DNA of 45,613 nt from a virus (IMGVR_UViG_3300044295_000411:1-45613), one strand, 5' to 3'. Numbered from the stretch's first letter, positions 31,190 to 40,242 are shown. The notes: generated by a model from the letters alone, not told the origin. A program made the numbers and translations.

Positions 31190-34100
31190 ATGAAGATCAT
31201 TTTAGTAACAGCTAACAATAATTTAACTATATTATCAGAGGGCGGCAATGTAGTAATAGGTGACGCCGAAGCCAACAGAATTGATGCTACGAAACGTGCA
31301 GAAGTTGTACCAATTATACAAGCTGCATTAGCTGCAATAAACAGCAGCTTTCAAAAGTTCAACAAAGGCACACCATTATGGAATCCCAAAACACTTGCAA
31401 GCGGCCTCTTTTTAAGCGGGTCCTCCTTTCATTTCTTTAACAGAGCACAAATTAATGATTTGGATTTTGCTAAAGTTAAAAAAACTGTAGGAGATATTGA
31501 CACCCAAGTTGATCGTGAGCAAAAAGAAGCAGTAGGTGCGTGGCTAAGTAAGTTGCGCCCTGGAACTAAATTTGGCCCATCACAATTTATAGGCTTCAAA
31601 TTATCGGCAGAACAATACATTACATTGTGGCGCTTTCCTGGCATTGCATTACAAACAGACAGCGGTAAACAAGTACCCACCAATGTTCAAATTGACCTAG
31701 AGCTAAAAGCATTCCAAGCAGGTACGCCAACTGAATGGAGCAGATTCAGTGCCAGCTCTGCGTGGGAAGATCTACAAGCTGGTATCAAGGGCGTATTCCA
31801 TAAGTTTATTTTGCAAAGTTTGGCTTCATTAACCGAACAGGATTTCCTATTGCGTAAATTGGTTGGTCGTGGCAAAGCTCGCGCAGAGCAAGATGTTCCA
31901 ATGACTGACAACATGATTAGTTTTTCGGTACAAAGTAAAGAGGGTGGCGGGTTACGTATAAAATACGAGCCAGTTATTGATACAACAACTAAAAAACCTT
32001 TGGTTAAAGATGGTATGAAGGTGTACACTGCTAGGCCCACTACTGGGTATGAGCAGGATTTATCTAAAATATTTGCAACTTTGTTTGGTGAGCGCCTTAG
32101 TAATAAACAGTTGGCCTCGGTGGCACCTAAATTTTGGTCTTTCTTGGGGGTTTTATCAGTAATTAATCAATATCTATCACCAGAAGAAAAACAAAAAGTA
32201 GCAGATTCCTTCATAGATAAAACTTTTGGCCCAGCTGCACAGGGTCTATACGTAAACGATCCAGAAACTGATGCACGGGAAAAAATGATCGCGGTAGATG
32301 CTATGCTAAAAGCATTGAAAATAAAAGCACCTAAAAACTTCCAAAAGATGGTAGCAGATTACAAAGCTAATTACAGAATGAAAGTAACAGAAGGGCTTAA
32401 AGAAGCAGAAACCGCCAAACCCAATTACAAGCGTCAGGGCATCAAACATATCTATAATCCAGGAAGTTCAACCGAGATGCGTGACAGTGACTTCATTATG
32501 ATGTGCGATGAAATTACTGCCAACAAAGGCACATTAACGGGTATTCCAATTAATCTTAAGGTTGATGGTGCTGGAATTCGTTTTGGTCGTGATCAAAAGG
32601 GTGAACCTTTTATGATGACTAGCCGTGTGACCTCCCCGCTATACGCTAAAGATATTGGCAGTTTTGAAAAATATGGCAGAGAACAAGGGCAGAGCCAAGA
32701 ACAATTAGATCGCACCAAAAATTATGACAAAGCATTATCTCTAATTGTAAACAGCAAGTTTATTAAAACACTACCCAAAGACTGCATTGTGCAAGCGGAG
32801 ATGTTGTTTAATGACATGGCCGAGAAAACCAAAGATGGTTACAAGTTTGTCAATATCAGTTATGATCCCAAGAAATTGGGTAAAGAAATGACACTTGTGC
32901 CCTTTATGTTTAAGAAGTATAGTACAGGTGAATCATTGCCTGATGCTGATAAGATTAAGCATAAATTATTGTCGCAAGGTGACAAGTCAATTAAATTTGT
33001 AGACAATGAACTGAAACATGCTGCAATAGATGTGAAGAAAATAATAGCACCTGTGGTTAATATGGAACCAGCCGTAAAAGATGCATTATTGCGACGTGGT
33101 GGCATGACACCAGAGAAGCAAAAAGCTAGGGAAATTTTAAACAAATTACGTAAATCACTATCTGATGCAATTATTAAAAACCCCAAGATTAAAGGCAAGG
33201 ATCAACTGGGTAAAAATATTGAAGGTTTAGTAATTAATATGCCCAGCGGTTTGCTAGCTAAAGTTACTAGCACATTAATGCAACACAAAATGGCGGCCAA
33301 GAAAGCTGCGGCCGCGCCGGTGCAGCGACAAGTTGTAACACCAGCAGTACGACATACACCACGTACCGCGGTAGTAGCTATTGGTAATTTTGCTGGGCAT
33401 AGAGGCCATGAGCAGTTAATTAATTATGCCATTGAAAAAGCCAAAGCAGTAAAAGGTACACCGTTTGTTTTTGTTGGACACAAAGTGGGTAAAGAAGATC
33501 CTATTGATATTCATACCAAATTAGAAACTTTGCGTAAATTGTATCCTGGCGTAACTATTAGTGAGGTACAAAATCAAATAGATCCAGCAACCGGCGCCGA
33601 AACTGTGGGCAATATCTTTAAAAAGATAGAATATGAATTAGTCAAAAAGCAGCCACACTACAACAATATAATTATAACGGTTGGTGCTGATCAAACTGGA
33701 GTTGCTAAAGTAGCTAAGTCAATGCAGGATAGATTTGGTCGTTTTGCGCCATTGAGCCACGTCAAAGTGTCTGCATACATAACACCGCGATCTGCAGAGC
33801 AGGGCGGCACAGGTGTAAGCACTACACAACTGCGCCAAGCATTAGCTAATCCTAACCTTACAGCAAAGCAAAAATTGGGCATTTGGTCTCAGGCCTACAA
33901 CGTAGAAAAATTGGGTGAGCCCTGGATTAAGCATCTTATGGATGTTGCTAGAAAGAACATGAACTTGGCAAAAATTGATGACAAAATCAATGAGATTGAA
34001 GGCGACAGCATGAGCCCAATTACTGGTGATCGTGACTACGTTCGTCCCATTTCCAAAAATTACGCCAATACTTCAAAGTTAATTAGTAATGATCTTCCTG

Positions 34101-34699
34101 AACACGTAACTATAGTAGATGGTATAGTTTATGATGATGTGGTATTGGAAACGATGTTGGAAGTTGAAAAACTTCAAATTAAGTCTAATCATCTTAAAGA
34201 AAGTCCAGAAGAATTATCTACAGTTAGAGATTTTTTCTCAAATTACAAATCCGAAACTCCTACCGTTGGAGAATATTATTTTGCTGCTAGTGTAACTGCT
34301 GTGGTTATGGGAAAATTGTTGGTGTTCAAATATCTAAATAAACCTGCAGAGTTTTTGGAAAAACGCAATAATCTAATATATTTGAAACGTGAGGATGGTT
34401 CAATAACTAGTTTTCCTGGCGAAGAAATCGCAAATTCAGAAATGATTTTTTGGGGATTTTTGTTTAAATCCTTGGCTGACCTAGAACATTTCAAAACATT
34501 ATTGATGTTGAAATTTAGTGATTGGAAAATAAAGACCTCAGTCAAGGAACCTTTCAGATTAAGTGAAACTAACCGTAAGAGAGTACGCCCGGCTAGTGAA
34601 AAATTACTTGCTAGATTACGAGATCTCGAACAAAGGAAAAAATCAAAGCAGCCATTACCAGCACCTGTAATCCCAGCTGAACCCAAAAAGGTTCCCTAA
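31190..34699 (+). CDS. 1169-residue fusion: ligase-type (KxDG) and HIGH-type nucleotidyltransferase domains
   Basis: The N-terminal 400 residues are not recognised. Residues about 410-700 carry covalent nucleotidyltransferase/ligase-like motifs: LKVDGAGIRFG with K457 (motif I KxDG), TSRVTS following, an acidic VQAEMLF (E537, motif III-like) and EGLVI at 678-682 (motif IV). Residues about 725-900 carry the HIGH-type nucleotidyltransferase pattern: VAIGNFAGHRGHEQL (H737, H740), ITVGADQTG, and STTQLRQAL (877-885). Both are enzymes that move nucleotides. Late promoter, no capsid-targeting leader. Relatives in cyanophages are, from memory, labelled cytidylyltransferase. Activity and substrate are unknown; NAD-, RNA-end- or lipid-head-group chemistry are all possible. 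Confidence 0.8.
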   Translation: MKIILVTANNNLTILSEGGNVVIGDAEANRIDATKRAEVVPIIQAALAAINSSFQKFNKGTPLWNPKTLASGLFLSGSSFHFFNRAQINDLDFAKVKKTVGDIDTQVDREQKEAVGAWLSKLRPGTKFGPSQFIGFKLSAEQYITLWRFPGIALQTDSGKQVPTNVQIDLELKAFQAGTPTEWSRFSASSAWEDLQAGIKGVFHKFILQSLASLTEQDFLLRKLVGRGKARAEQDVPMTDNMISFSVQSKEGGGLRIKYEPVIDTTTKKPLVKDGMKVYTARPTTGYEQDLSKIFATLFGERLSNKQLASVAPKFWSFLGVLSVINQYLSPEEKQKVADSFIDKTFGPAAQGLYVNDPETDAREKMIAVDAMLKALKIKAPKNFQKMVADYKANYRMKVTEGLKEAETAKPNYKRQGIKHIYNPGSSTEMRDSDFIMMCDEITANKGTLTGIPINLKVDGAGIRFGRDQKGEPFMMTSRVTSPLYAKDIGSFEKYGREQGQSQEQLDRTKNYDKALSLIVNSKFIKTLPKDCIVQAEMLFNDMAEKTKDGYKFVNISYDPKKLGKEMTLVPFMFKKYSTGESLPDADKIKHKLLSQGDKSIKFVDNELKHAAIDVKKIIAPVVNMEPAVKDALLRRGGMTPEKQKAREILNKLRKSLSDAIIKNPKIKGKDQLGKNIEGLVINMPSGLLAKVTSTLMQHKMAAKKAAAAPVQRQVVTPAVRHTPRTAVVAIGNFAGHRGHEQLINYAIEKAKAVKGTPFVFVGHKVGKEDPIDIHTKLETLRKLYPGVTISEVQNQIDPATGAETVGNIFKKIEYELVKKQPHYNNIIITVGADQTGVAKVAKSMQDRFGRFAPLSHVKVSAYITPRSAEQGGTGVSTTQLRQALANPNLTAKQKLGIWSQAYNVEKLGEPWIKHLMDVARKNMNLAKIDDKINEIEGDSMSPITGDRDYVRPISKNYANTSKLISNDLPEHVTIVDGIVYDDVVLETMLEVEKLQIKSNHLKESPEELSTVRDFFSNYKSETPTVGEYYFAASVTAVVMGKLLVFKYLNKPAEFLEKRNNLIYLKREDGSITSFPGEEIANSEMIFWGFLFKSLADLEHFKTLLMLKFSDWKIKTSVKEPFRLSETNRKRVRPASEKLLARLRDLEQRKKSKQPLPAPVIPAEPKKVP

Positions 34700-34971
34700 T
34701 GGAAGATGTGCTAACCGTAGATGTTTATTGCAATAATGTAGAGCCTGTGCCCTATTATAGGTTATATTTAGATCAGGATTTATTAACGGAACGTGATTTT
34801 TCCTATGATATTAACTCACAATTTATTAGAGAACGTTGTGTGGTGAGGCTAACGGAAGGTGAGCATAAAATTTTTGTAGCAGGGCCCTATACAACTAGTT
34901 TTAGTTTAAAAAACGCGGTATTAAATGGAGAGTCCATAAACCTAGGCACAGATGGTACGTTCAAAAAATAA
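34699..34971 (+). CDS. Small beta-rich protein, possible paralogue of the gene at 30693
   Basis: A 90-residue protein, starting at the last base of the previous stop codon (TAATG). It has VDVYCNNVEPVPYYRLYLDQ and VVRLTEGEHKIFVAG, comparable in order to the protein at 30693. Probably a small beta sandwich. Function unknown; translation is coupled to the fusion enzyme. Confidence 0.72.
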   Translation: MEDVLTVDVYCNNVEPVPYYRLYLDQDLLTERDFSYDINSQFIRERCVVRLTEGEHKIFVAGPYTTSFSLKNAVLNGESINLGTDGTFKK

Positions 34972-34974
34972 ATA
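34967..34974 (+). promoter_or_regulatory. Late promoter octamer AATAAATA
   Basis: AATAAATA overlaps the stop of the preceding gene and lies 27 bases before the ATG at 35002, with AAAGG as ribosome site. It heads the coupled operon up to the terminase. Confidence 0.7.
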
Positions 34975-35001
34975 CATTAATAGAATTTAAAGGTAAATCT
35001 T

Positions 35002-36198
35002 ATGAAACTTGTAGAATTTCACGACGAAGAGCAGTTAGAGATTATTGGCGATCAAGCCAAGGCTATGCATATAGATCATGAGGTGCAAATGGCGCGCAGC
35101 GAGCTGTACAAAGCAGCCAAAGCAGCTATGGCATTACATGATATGTTAAAACATCTGCCCGAAGATGCAAATATCGAGGGCTGGGTGCAGGCTAAAATTA
35201 CCAAAGCATCTGATTATCTTTGTAGCGTTCGCAGCTATTTGGAATATGAACAGCACAGCACTGGTGACATCACTGTAGATGAAACACTGGGATTGTCCGA
35301 ATCCTCGCAAGGTATGGCCGAAGATCAAAAGAACGAACCAGAACCCAAGACAAAGTCAGGTACAGGTGCCAAACCTACTACTAGTACACATTGCCCGGGC
35401 TGTTACAGTACCGATATCAAAACCTACAGTGATGGTGAGAAAGAATGCCATCAATGCGGTAAAACTTGGCATGTAAAAGGTGTGGCGGAAGGCTCCAAAA
35501 CCACTTGGAAAGATTTAGATAAACCTTTTGACCGAGATGTTAAAAAAATGAAAAACCAAGGCAGTACCAATCCGTTGTACAAAAAGAAGGTTAGTGAGCA
35601 AGGTGTGGCGGAATCAGAACGACAACCTGGTAGATTTAGTGGTACATGGCAAATTTTAGTCAATAGAAAAAAAGTTTTGCGTTTCAGAGGAAATTTTGAC
35701 CAAGAAACAGCCGATCGTGTTGGGGTCGTCAATGCCTTTGACCGTGGTCTATACAACCCTAGCAGCGGTGATAAAATTAAAATTGTGCCAGTGATGTTGG
35801 ATCGAAAGCAAAGTGTGGCGGAAGGTGAATACGACGATACTGAACTTTACGACGGTTGTTTTGTGCGTGACGAAATGGACGGCGACGGTGGTGAAGTCTT
35901 TCGTATGAATGGTGATCCCTATGATCGTCGTGTTCGAATCGAAGACAAAGATGGACGTGGTTGGTATATTTCTCCCAGTCGCTTGAAACTAGTACCAAGT
36001 CATGATAAAGCGGTACATCGTTATTTTCCTGGCAAAGCTAAAGGTTGGGATGACGATGAAGAATTGTCCGAAATGTCGGCAGGAGCAACAGGCAGCGCCA
36101 GCGTCGCAACCAGTATGGCAGGCAATGGGTTTAAAAACGGTGGTCCTGGTACTATTAAACGTGAGTCGGTGAAACGACCCATGAAAGGTAAAAAATGA
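35002..36198 (+). CDS. Modular late protein with zinc ribbon and VAE|G processing-like sites
   Basis: A 398-residue protein built of short modules. Residues about 25-85 are a helical block (MARSELYKAAKAAMALHDML, WVQAKITKASDYL) recalled from other marine phages. Residues 131-152 form a zinc ribbon (C131, C134, C149, C152). GVAEG or GVAES-type junctions occur at 161-164, 202-205 and 272-275, splitting the chain into pieces. Residues about 205-270 (RFSGTWQILVNRKKVLRFRG) and 275-335 (ELYDGCFVRDEMDGDGGEVF) look like separate small domains. I infer processing by the prohead protease. ATGA overlap with the next gene. Confidence 0.78.
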   Translation: MKLVEFHDEEQLEIIGDQAKAMHIDHEVQMARSELYKAAKAAMALHDMLKHLPEDANIEGWVQAKITKASDYLCSVRSYLEYEQHSTGDITVDETLGLSESSQGMAEDQKNEPEPKTKSGTGAKPTTSTHCPGCYSTDIKTYSDGEKECHQCGKTWHVKGVAEGSKTTWKDLDKPFDRDVKKMKNQGSTNPLYKKKVSEQGVAESERQPGRFSGTWQILVNRKKVLRFRGNFDQETADRVGVVNAFDRGLYNPSSGDKIKIVPVMLDRKQSVAEGEYDDTELYDGCFVRDEMDGDGGEVFRMNGDPYDRRVRIEDKDGRGWYISPSRLKLVPSHDKAVHRYFPGKAKGWDDDEELSEMSAGATGSASVATSMAGNGFKNGGPGTIKRESVKRPMKGKK

Positions 36199-36743
36199 AC
36201 TGGTCGATAAAAAAGTTTCTGGCAGAAACTTATGACTTTGCAGGCGAGCCCAAACAAAAGCCAGGTGATCAAGTAAGAGGAACAGAAAAAGCTAAGAAGA
36301 CCGGTTATGAACCTGGCACACCTTACAAGAAACATCCATTTCAGGGTCGTTTAGTTGGCGGCAGTAGCGAAAGTGTTAAACATGATGACTTGGAAGGTCA
36401 ATATCTAGACGAGTTTGAGCGTTTTATGAATTCCGCACAGGGCGAAGAAATCGACGAAGCACCCGTTGCCCCAGCCACAGCCACAGCCACAGCAACAGGA
36501 CAACCCGCACAACCTAATGCACCCCAAAGTCCACAGGAAAAAGCAGCAGCAGCAAAGTCTTTGGCAGCAGCAAAAACTACACTTACACCAACTACAGGTA
36601 TAGATCCCATGAAGTTAGCCAAGGGAGATCAACCTACATTAAGAAAAGCTGCTCAGGTAATGGGCGATTTGGCAAAAGATCCAAAGTTAGGTCAGCAACT
36701 AAAAACAATAATCACTACACAACAAAGACAACAACCCAAATGA
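36195..36743 (+). CDS. Low-complexity late protein with capsid-targeting-like leader
   Basis: A 182-residue protein with leader MNWSIKKFLAE|T ending in an LAE site. The rest is largely disordered: Lys/Pro-rich after the leader, an acidic stretch (YLDEFERFMNSAQGEEIDEA), an Ala/Thr repeat from a short DNA repeat, and a helical C-terminus (LRKAAQVMGDLAKDPKLG). No domain is recognised. It overlaps both neighbours by ATGA, so translation is coupled. Confidence 0.76.
   Translation: MNWSIKKFLAETYDFAGEPKQKPGDQVRGTEKAKKTGYEPGTPYKKHPFQGRLVGGSSESVKHDDLEGQYLDEFERFMNSAQGEEIDEAPVAPATATATATGQPAQPNAPQSPQEKAAAAKSLAAAKTTLTPTTGIDPMKLAKGDQPTLRKAAQVMGDLAKDPKLGQQLKTIITTQQRQQPK
36475..36498 (+). repeat. Short tandem CCACAG repeat inside the gene at 36195
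   Basis: Four consecutive 6-base units (CCACAG three times, then CAACAG) encode an Ala-Thr run. Such in-frame hexamer repeats can change in copy number without a frameshift. Confidence 0.75.
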
Positions 36744-38434
36744 ATTTATTTAACATTTTTGAAGGCTTATGGCGAGGCGGCGAACCCGAACCAATAGACT
36801 ATCAGGGTTGGCGTTATGTGCCAGAACTATTAGTTGATGTTGATGTAACTAAAAAAGTACATCACGTATTTGATCCCAGTGGCAGGGAATTGCTAGGAAA
36901 AGAAAATCCTTTTGATTCTGCAGACAGCAGAATGTATGGTCCCTATGGTACCTGGGCCAGTGAATCTGAATTTAAAAAGTTTGTTGACAGCCAAGAAACT
37001 AAAAAGCCCAAACCTTCATTACCTGTACCAGTGGCACCGGCTGGTACAGAACTGGAAGAAGAACCTGAACCAGTTAAGACCGCAAGTAAAAACCGATTTG
37101 ATCCAACACAACCAGTAGAAGCATATGGTTATGTGTATGATCGCAGAGATCAGCGTCAACACTGGAGCAAAACATTCCCCAATGAAGCCGCATTGGATTT
37201 GTGGGTCCGTCGCAACAACGCTACAGTTATTGGTATGCTTAACACGGAAGAAGCTGGAGTACCACCTACGGAAGAATACGCGATATACGCTGATGGGCGT
37301 ATGATTAAAAAGGCCCCAAACCAAGCTGATGCTGAACGTGCGCTGTTAAAGATACAGCATGAGCATCCGGGCAAAGACTTTGAAATTAGACGTAGATCCA
37401 TGGTATTGACCTCCGCACTGGCCGAAGCCGCAAGAGTGGGCAATGTATATCGTGATGATGTTCCTGGCACCTATGGTGATGCTATAGCAGACAAGCAATA
37501 CGCAGAATCTGATGGTAAAAATCAGGACGATCCTAATAAAATTTTACCAATGGCAGATTATACTAAGTACTCTACTGATTCGTTAATGCAGATGTTGAAA
37601 CTCTTAAACGGAGATCCTAAACGAGAAAAAATGGCATTGGCGGTAAGCAAAGAGATATTACATAGAACAAAAGATGTGGCTGAAGGTGATGTCATCCGCA
37701 CCAAGTTTGCCACCAAACAAGCACAGCGTGGCCGGGATCAATACCACAAAGTTGAGGGCATAGATATTCCCGTATTTGATCGTGAAGTTGGCAGAGCTTT
37801 GCCTCCAAACTTGGCTAAAGATCCAGTACCATTTGAATCGTTTTATGTTAAACCCGGCAAGACAACTTTTCAAATAATGGGTATCCTTCCCAATGGAGAA
37901 GAATACGGCACAGGTACTACGGGTAGTAAAGAATTAGCCAACGCATTAGCTGATGCATACAATCGTGGTGGATTTACCGATACTGATTTAAAACGAGTCC
38001 CAGTTAAAGGCTATGATGAATCTACAGACCCCATAACTAAAAGATATGTTTTATATCTAAATGACAAACCAGCTGCTCATTATGCTTCCAAATCCGAAGC
38101 AGAAAGTCAAGCAGCTATGGTACTGGCCAAACATCCTAATACCAAGTACAAAATATTGTCAAAGAAACAGGGAATGCTTGAAAGTAATAACAAAGGGAAA
38201 AATATGCGTTTAAAAGAATTGACAGAAGGTATTAGTTCACAGGACTTGGGTAACGTTTTGTTTGACAGATTGGAACATCGTTTTCCTGACATTGTAGCAC
38301 AACACGGTCACGAAGTGGTGGCGGATGCAGTTATGCATGTAGCTGAGTTTCATGCTGGCGCAGAAGAATTGGGTTCGTCTGATATTAGTATAATGTTGAA
38401 ACAAGTATTGGAATATATCAAAGAACGTCAGTAA
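36740..38434 (+). CDS. Modular late protein with leader, duplicated module and internal leader
   Basis: A 564-residue protein. The leader MNLFNIFE|G matches the late leaders. A Pro-rich linker (about 90-115) follows the first domain. Two copies of a module occur at about 178-220 (YAIYADGRMIKKAPNQADAE, then KIQHEHPGKDFEI) and 432-473 (YVLYLNDKPAAHYASKSEAE, then VLAKHPNTKYKIL). A DVAE|G site lies at residues 312-316. Met489 begins MRLKELTE|G, a second leader-like sequence in the middle of the chain, preceded in DNA by AAAGGG, so a 76-residue C-terminal protein may be made separately. Virion or assembly role inferred. Confidence 0.77.
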   Translation: MNLFNIFEGLWRGGEPEPIDYQGWRYVPELLVDVDVTKKVHHVFDPSGRELLGKENPFDSADSRMYGPYGTWASESEFKKFVDSQETKKPKPSLPVPVAPAGTELEEEPEPVKTASKNRFDPTQPVEAYGYVYDRRDQRQHWSKTFPNEAALDLWVRRNNATVIGMLNTEEAGVPPTEEYAIYADGRMIKKAPNQADAERALLKIQHEHPGKDFEIRRRSMVLTSALAEAARVGNVYRDDVPGTYGDAIADKQYAESDGKNQDDPNKILPMADYTKYSTDSLMQMLKLLNGDPKREKMALAVSKEILHRTKDVAEGDVIRTKFATKQAQRGRDQYHKVEGIDIPVFDREVGRALPPNLAKDPVPFESFYVKPGKTTFQIMGILPNGEEYGTGTTGSKELANALADAYNRGGFTDTDLKRVPVKGYDESTDPITKRYVLYLNDKPAAHYASKSEAESQAAMVLAKHPNTKYKILSKKQGMLESNNKGKNMRLKELTEGISSQDLGNVLFDRLEHRFPDIVAQHGHEVVADAVMHVAEFHAGAEELGSSDISIMLKQVLEYIKERQ

Positions 38435-38435
38435 A

Positions 38436-38654
38436 ATGGATATTAAGGAATTACAATATTTGGCTGGTATAAACAACCGGCCCAATTGGCAACCTTATAC
38501 CGGTAGCAACATCAGCGTAACCGGCCAGGAGAAAGCCAATATCCAACGTGAGAACAATATTAAACCTGGAACAGACGAATGGTTCAAACTTTGGTTCAGC
38601 CGCCCATATTTAACGGGCGAAAAACCTGTGGGATTTAGAGGTAGGAAACGATGA
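38436..38654 (+). CDS. Conserved small protein upstream of the terminase
   Basis: A 72-residue protein starting MDIKELQYLAGINNRPNW, with EWFKLWFSRPYLTGEKP near the C-terminus, a block I recall in small genes directly before the large terminase in cyanophage-type T4 relatives. T4 has the small terminase gp16 (164 residues) at this position, but this protein is too short to call gp16. The stop overlaps the terminase start (ATGA). Its LAGI-like motif recalls the scaffold C-terminus. Confidence 0.8.
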   Translation: MDIKELQYLAGINNRPNWQPYTGSNISVTGQEKANIQRENNIKPGTDEWFKLWFSRPYLTGEKPVGFRGRKR

Positions 38655-40228
38655 GTTCACCTAGTGTACTAGATCAGGTATTAATTAAAAAACCACACAG
38701 GCAGGAAAGTTACAAGTCGCAGGAACTCAAAGAGTTTGCAGAATGCGCTAACCCGGTTACTGGGCCATTGTATTTCCTCACTCACTTTTTTTATATTCAG
38801 CATCCAATACGCGGCAAGATGTTATACGCACCCTATGATTACCAAGTTCGTTTAATAGCAACCTATCATAATTATAGATTTAACATTAATATGCTGCCGC
38901 GACAAATGGGCAAAACTGCAACCGCTGCAGGTTATTTGTTATGGTATGCAATGTTTGTGCCAGACAGCACCATATTAGTGGCGGCACACAAATATTTAGG
39001 TGCACAGGAAATTATGCAACGTATAAGATATGCATACGAAATGTGTCCTAATCATATAAGAGCCGGCGTTACTAGTTATAACAAGGGCAGTATAGAATTT
39101 GAAAATGGCAGCAGGATTGTTAGCCAAGCCACAACAGAAAATACTGGTCGTGGTATGAGTATTACCCTACTATATTGTGACGAGTTTAGCTTTGTGCGAC
39201 CTACTATAGCCCAGGAGTTTTGGACCAGTATTAGCCCTACGTTGTCTACTGGTGGTAAAGCAATTTTAACTAGTACACCCAATAGTGATGAAGATCAATT
39301 TGCTATGATTTGGAATGCTGCAAATCAATGCACGGATGAATATGGCAATGAGACTGATGTTGGGCGCAATGGGTTTAAAGCATTTAGAGCATATTGGAAC
39401 GAACATCCTGATCGTGATGAGACATGGGCAGCTGAGCAGCGAGCTCAATTAGGCGAAGAACGATTCCGTCGCGAAATGGAGTGCGAATTCATACGAGATG
39501 AAGAAACATTAATTAATCCCTTATTTCTAAGCACCATGGAAGGACAAGCCCCAATTAACAAAACTGGGCAAATACGTTGGTATAAAAACATAGACAAAAA
39601 TTCTACCTATTTGGTAAGTTTAGATCCTAGTATAGGCACTGGCGGTGATCCTGCAGCGATAGAAGTTTTTGAACTGCCCAGTTGCGAGCAAGTTGCAGAA
39701 TGGTGTCACAATAAAACTCCTGTGGAAAAGCAAATTAAAATTTTAGCTGAAATAGTAGAAATGATTGCAGAGACGGTTAAAGATCCCACTAGAATTTATT
39801 ACAGTTTGGAAAACAATACCGTAGGCGAAGCTGGGCTAGTAGCATTGCGTGATTACGGTGAGGAAAATATACCAGGACTCATGATGAGCGAACCCTTGAA
39901 AAAGGGCTCGGCTAGACAACACAGGAAGGGTTTCACTACTAGTAAAATGAACAAACTTTCGGCCTGTGCAAAGCTAAAACAGTTGGTAGAATCACAAAAA
40001 CTGCTAATAAAAAGCAAAACCTTGGTAAGCGAATTAAAGAATTTTATAGCTACTGGTGGTAGTTACAAGGCAAAACTGGGCGAAACCGACGATTTGGTTA
40101 TGGCCACGCTAATTGCGGTACGTATGTTAGTGCATTTGCAAAATTATGACCCCGAATTAGATGCTAGATTGCGAGATCAGGACAACCTAGAGGATCTAAT
40201 TTTACCCATGCCCTTCATCATTATGTGA
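38651..40228 (+). CDS. 17: Terminase large subunit, gp17-like
   Basis: A 525-residue DNA-packaging motor. The ATPase domain has Walker A PRQMGKT (83-89), similar to T4 SRQLGKT, and Walker B TLLYCDEFSFV, followed by ILTSTPN coupling motif. The nuclease domain has LVSLDPSIGTGGDPAAIEVF with its catalytic Asp and later DDLVMA. Length is close to T4 gp17 (610) minus its extensions. It cuts concatemers and pumps DNA into the prohead. It ends directly before a late promoter. Confidence 0.96.
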   Translation: MSSPSVLDQVLIKKPHRQESYKSQELKEFAECANPVTGPLYFLTHFFYIQHPIRGKMLYAPYDYQVRLIATYHNYRFNINMLPRQMGKTATAAGYLLWYAMFVPDSTILVAAHKYLGAQEIMQRIRYAYEMCPNHIRAGVTSYNKGSIEFENGSRIVSQATTENTGRGMSITLLYCDEFSFVRPTIAQEFWTSISPTLSTGGKAILTSTPNSDEDQFAMIWNAANQCTDEYGNETDVGRNGFKAFRAYWNEHPDRDETWAAEQRAQLGEERFRREMECEFIRDEETLINPLFLSTMEGQAPINKTGQIRWYKNIDKNSTYLVSLDPSIGTGGDPAAIEVFELPSCEQVAEWCHNKTPVEKQIKILAEIVEMIAETVKDPTRIYYSLENNTVGEAGLVALRDYGEENIPGLMMSEPLKKGSARQHRKGFTTSKMNKLSACAKLKQLVESQKLLIKSKTLVSELKNFIATGGSYKAKLGETDDLVMATLIAVRMLVHLQNYDPELDARLRDQDNLEDLILPMPFIIM

Positions 40229-40236
40229 GCTAAATA
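40229..40236 (+). promoter_or_regulatory. Late promoter octamer GCTAAATA at leaderless spacing
   Basis: The octamer ends 6 bases before the ATG at 40243; no ribosome site intervenes. The predicted mRNA begins at or one base before the start codon. Confidence 0.72.
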
Positions 40237-40242
40237 TATCAT

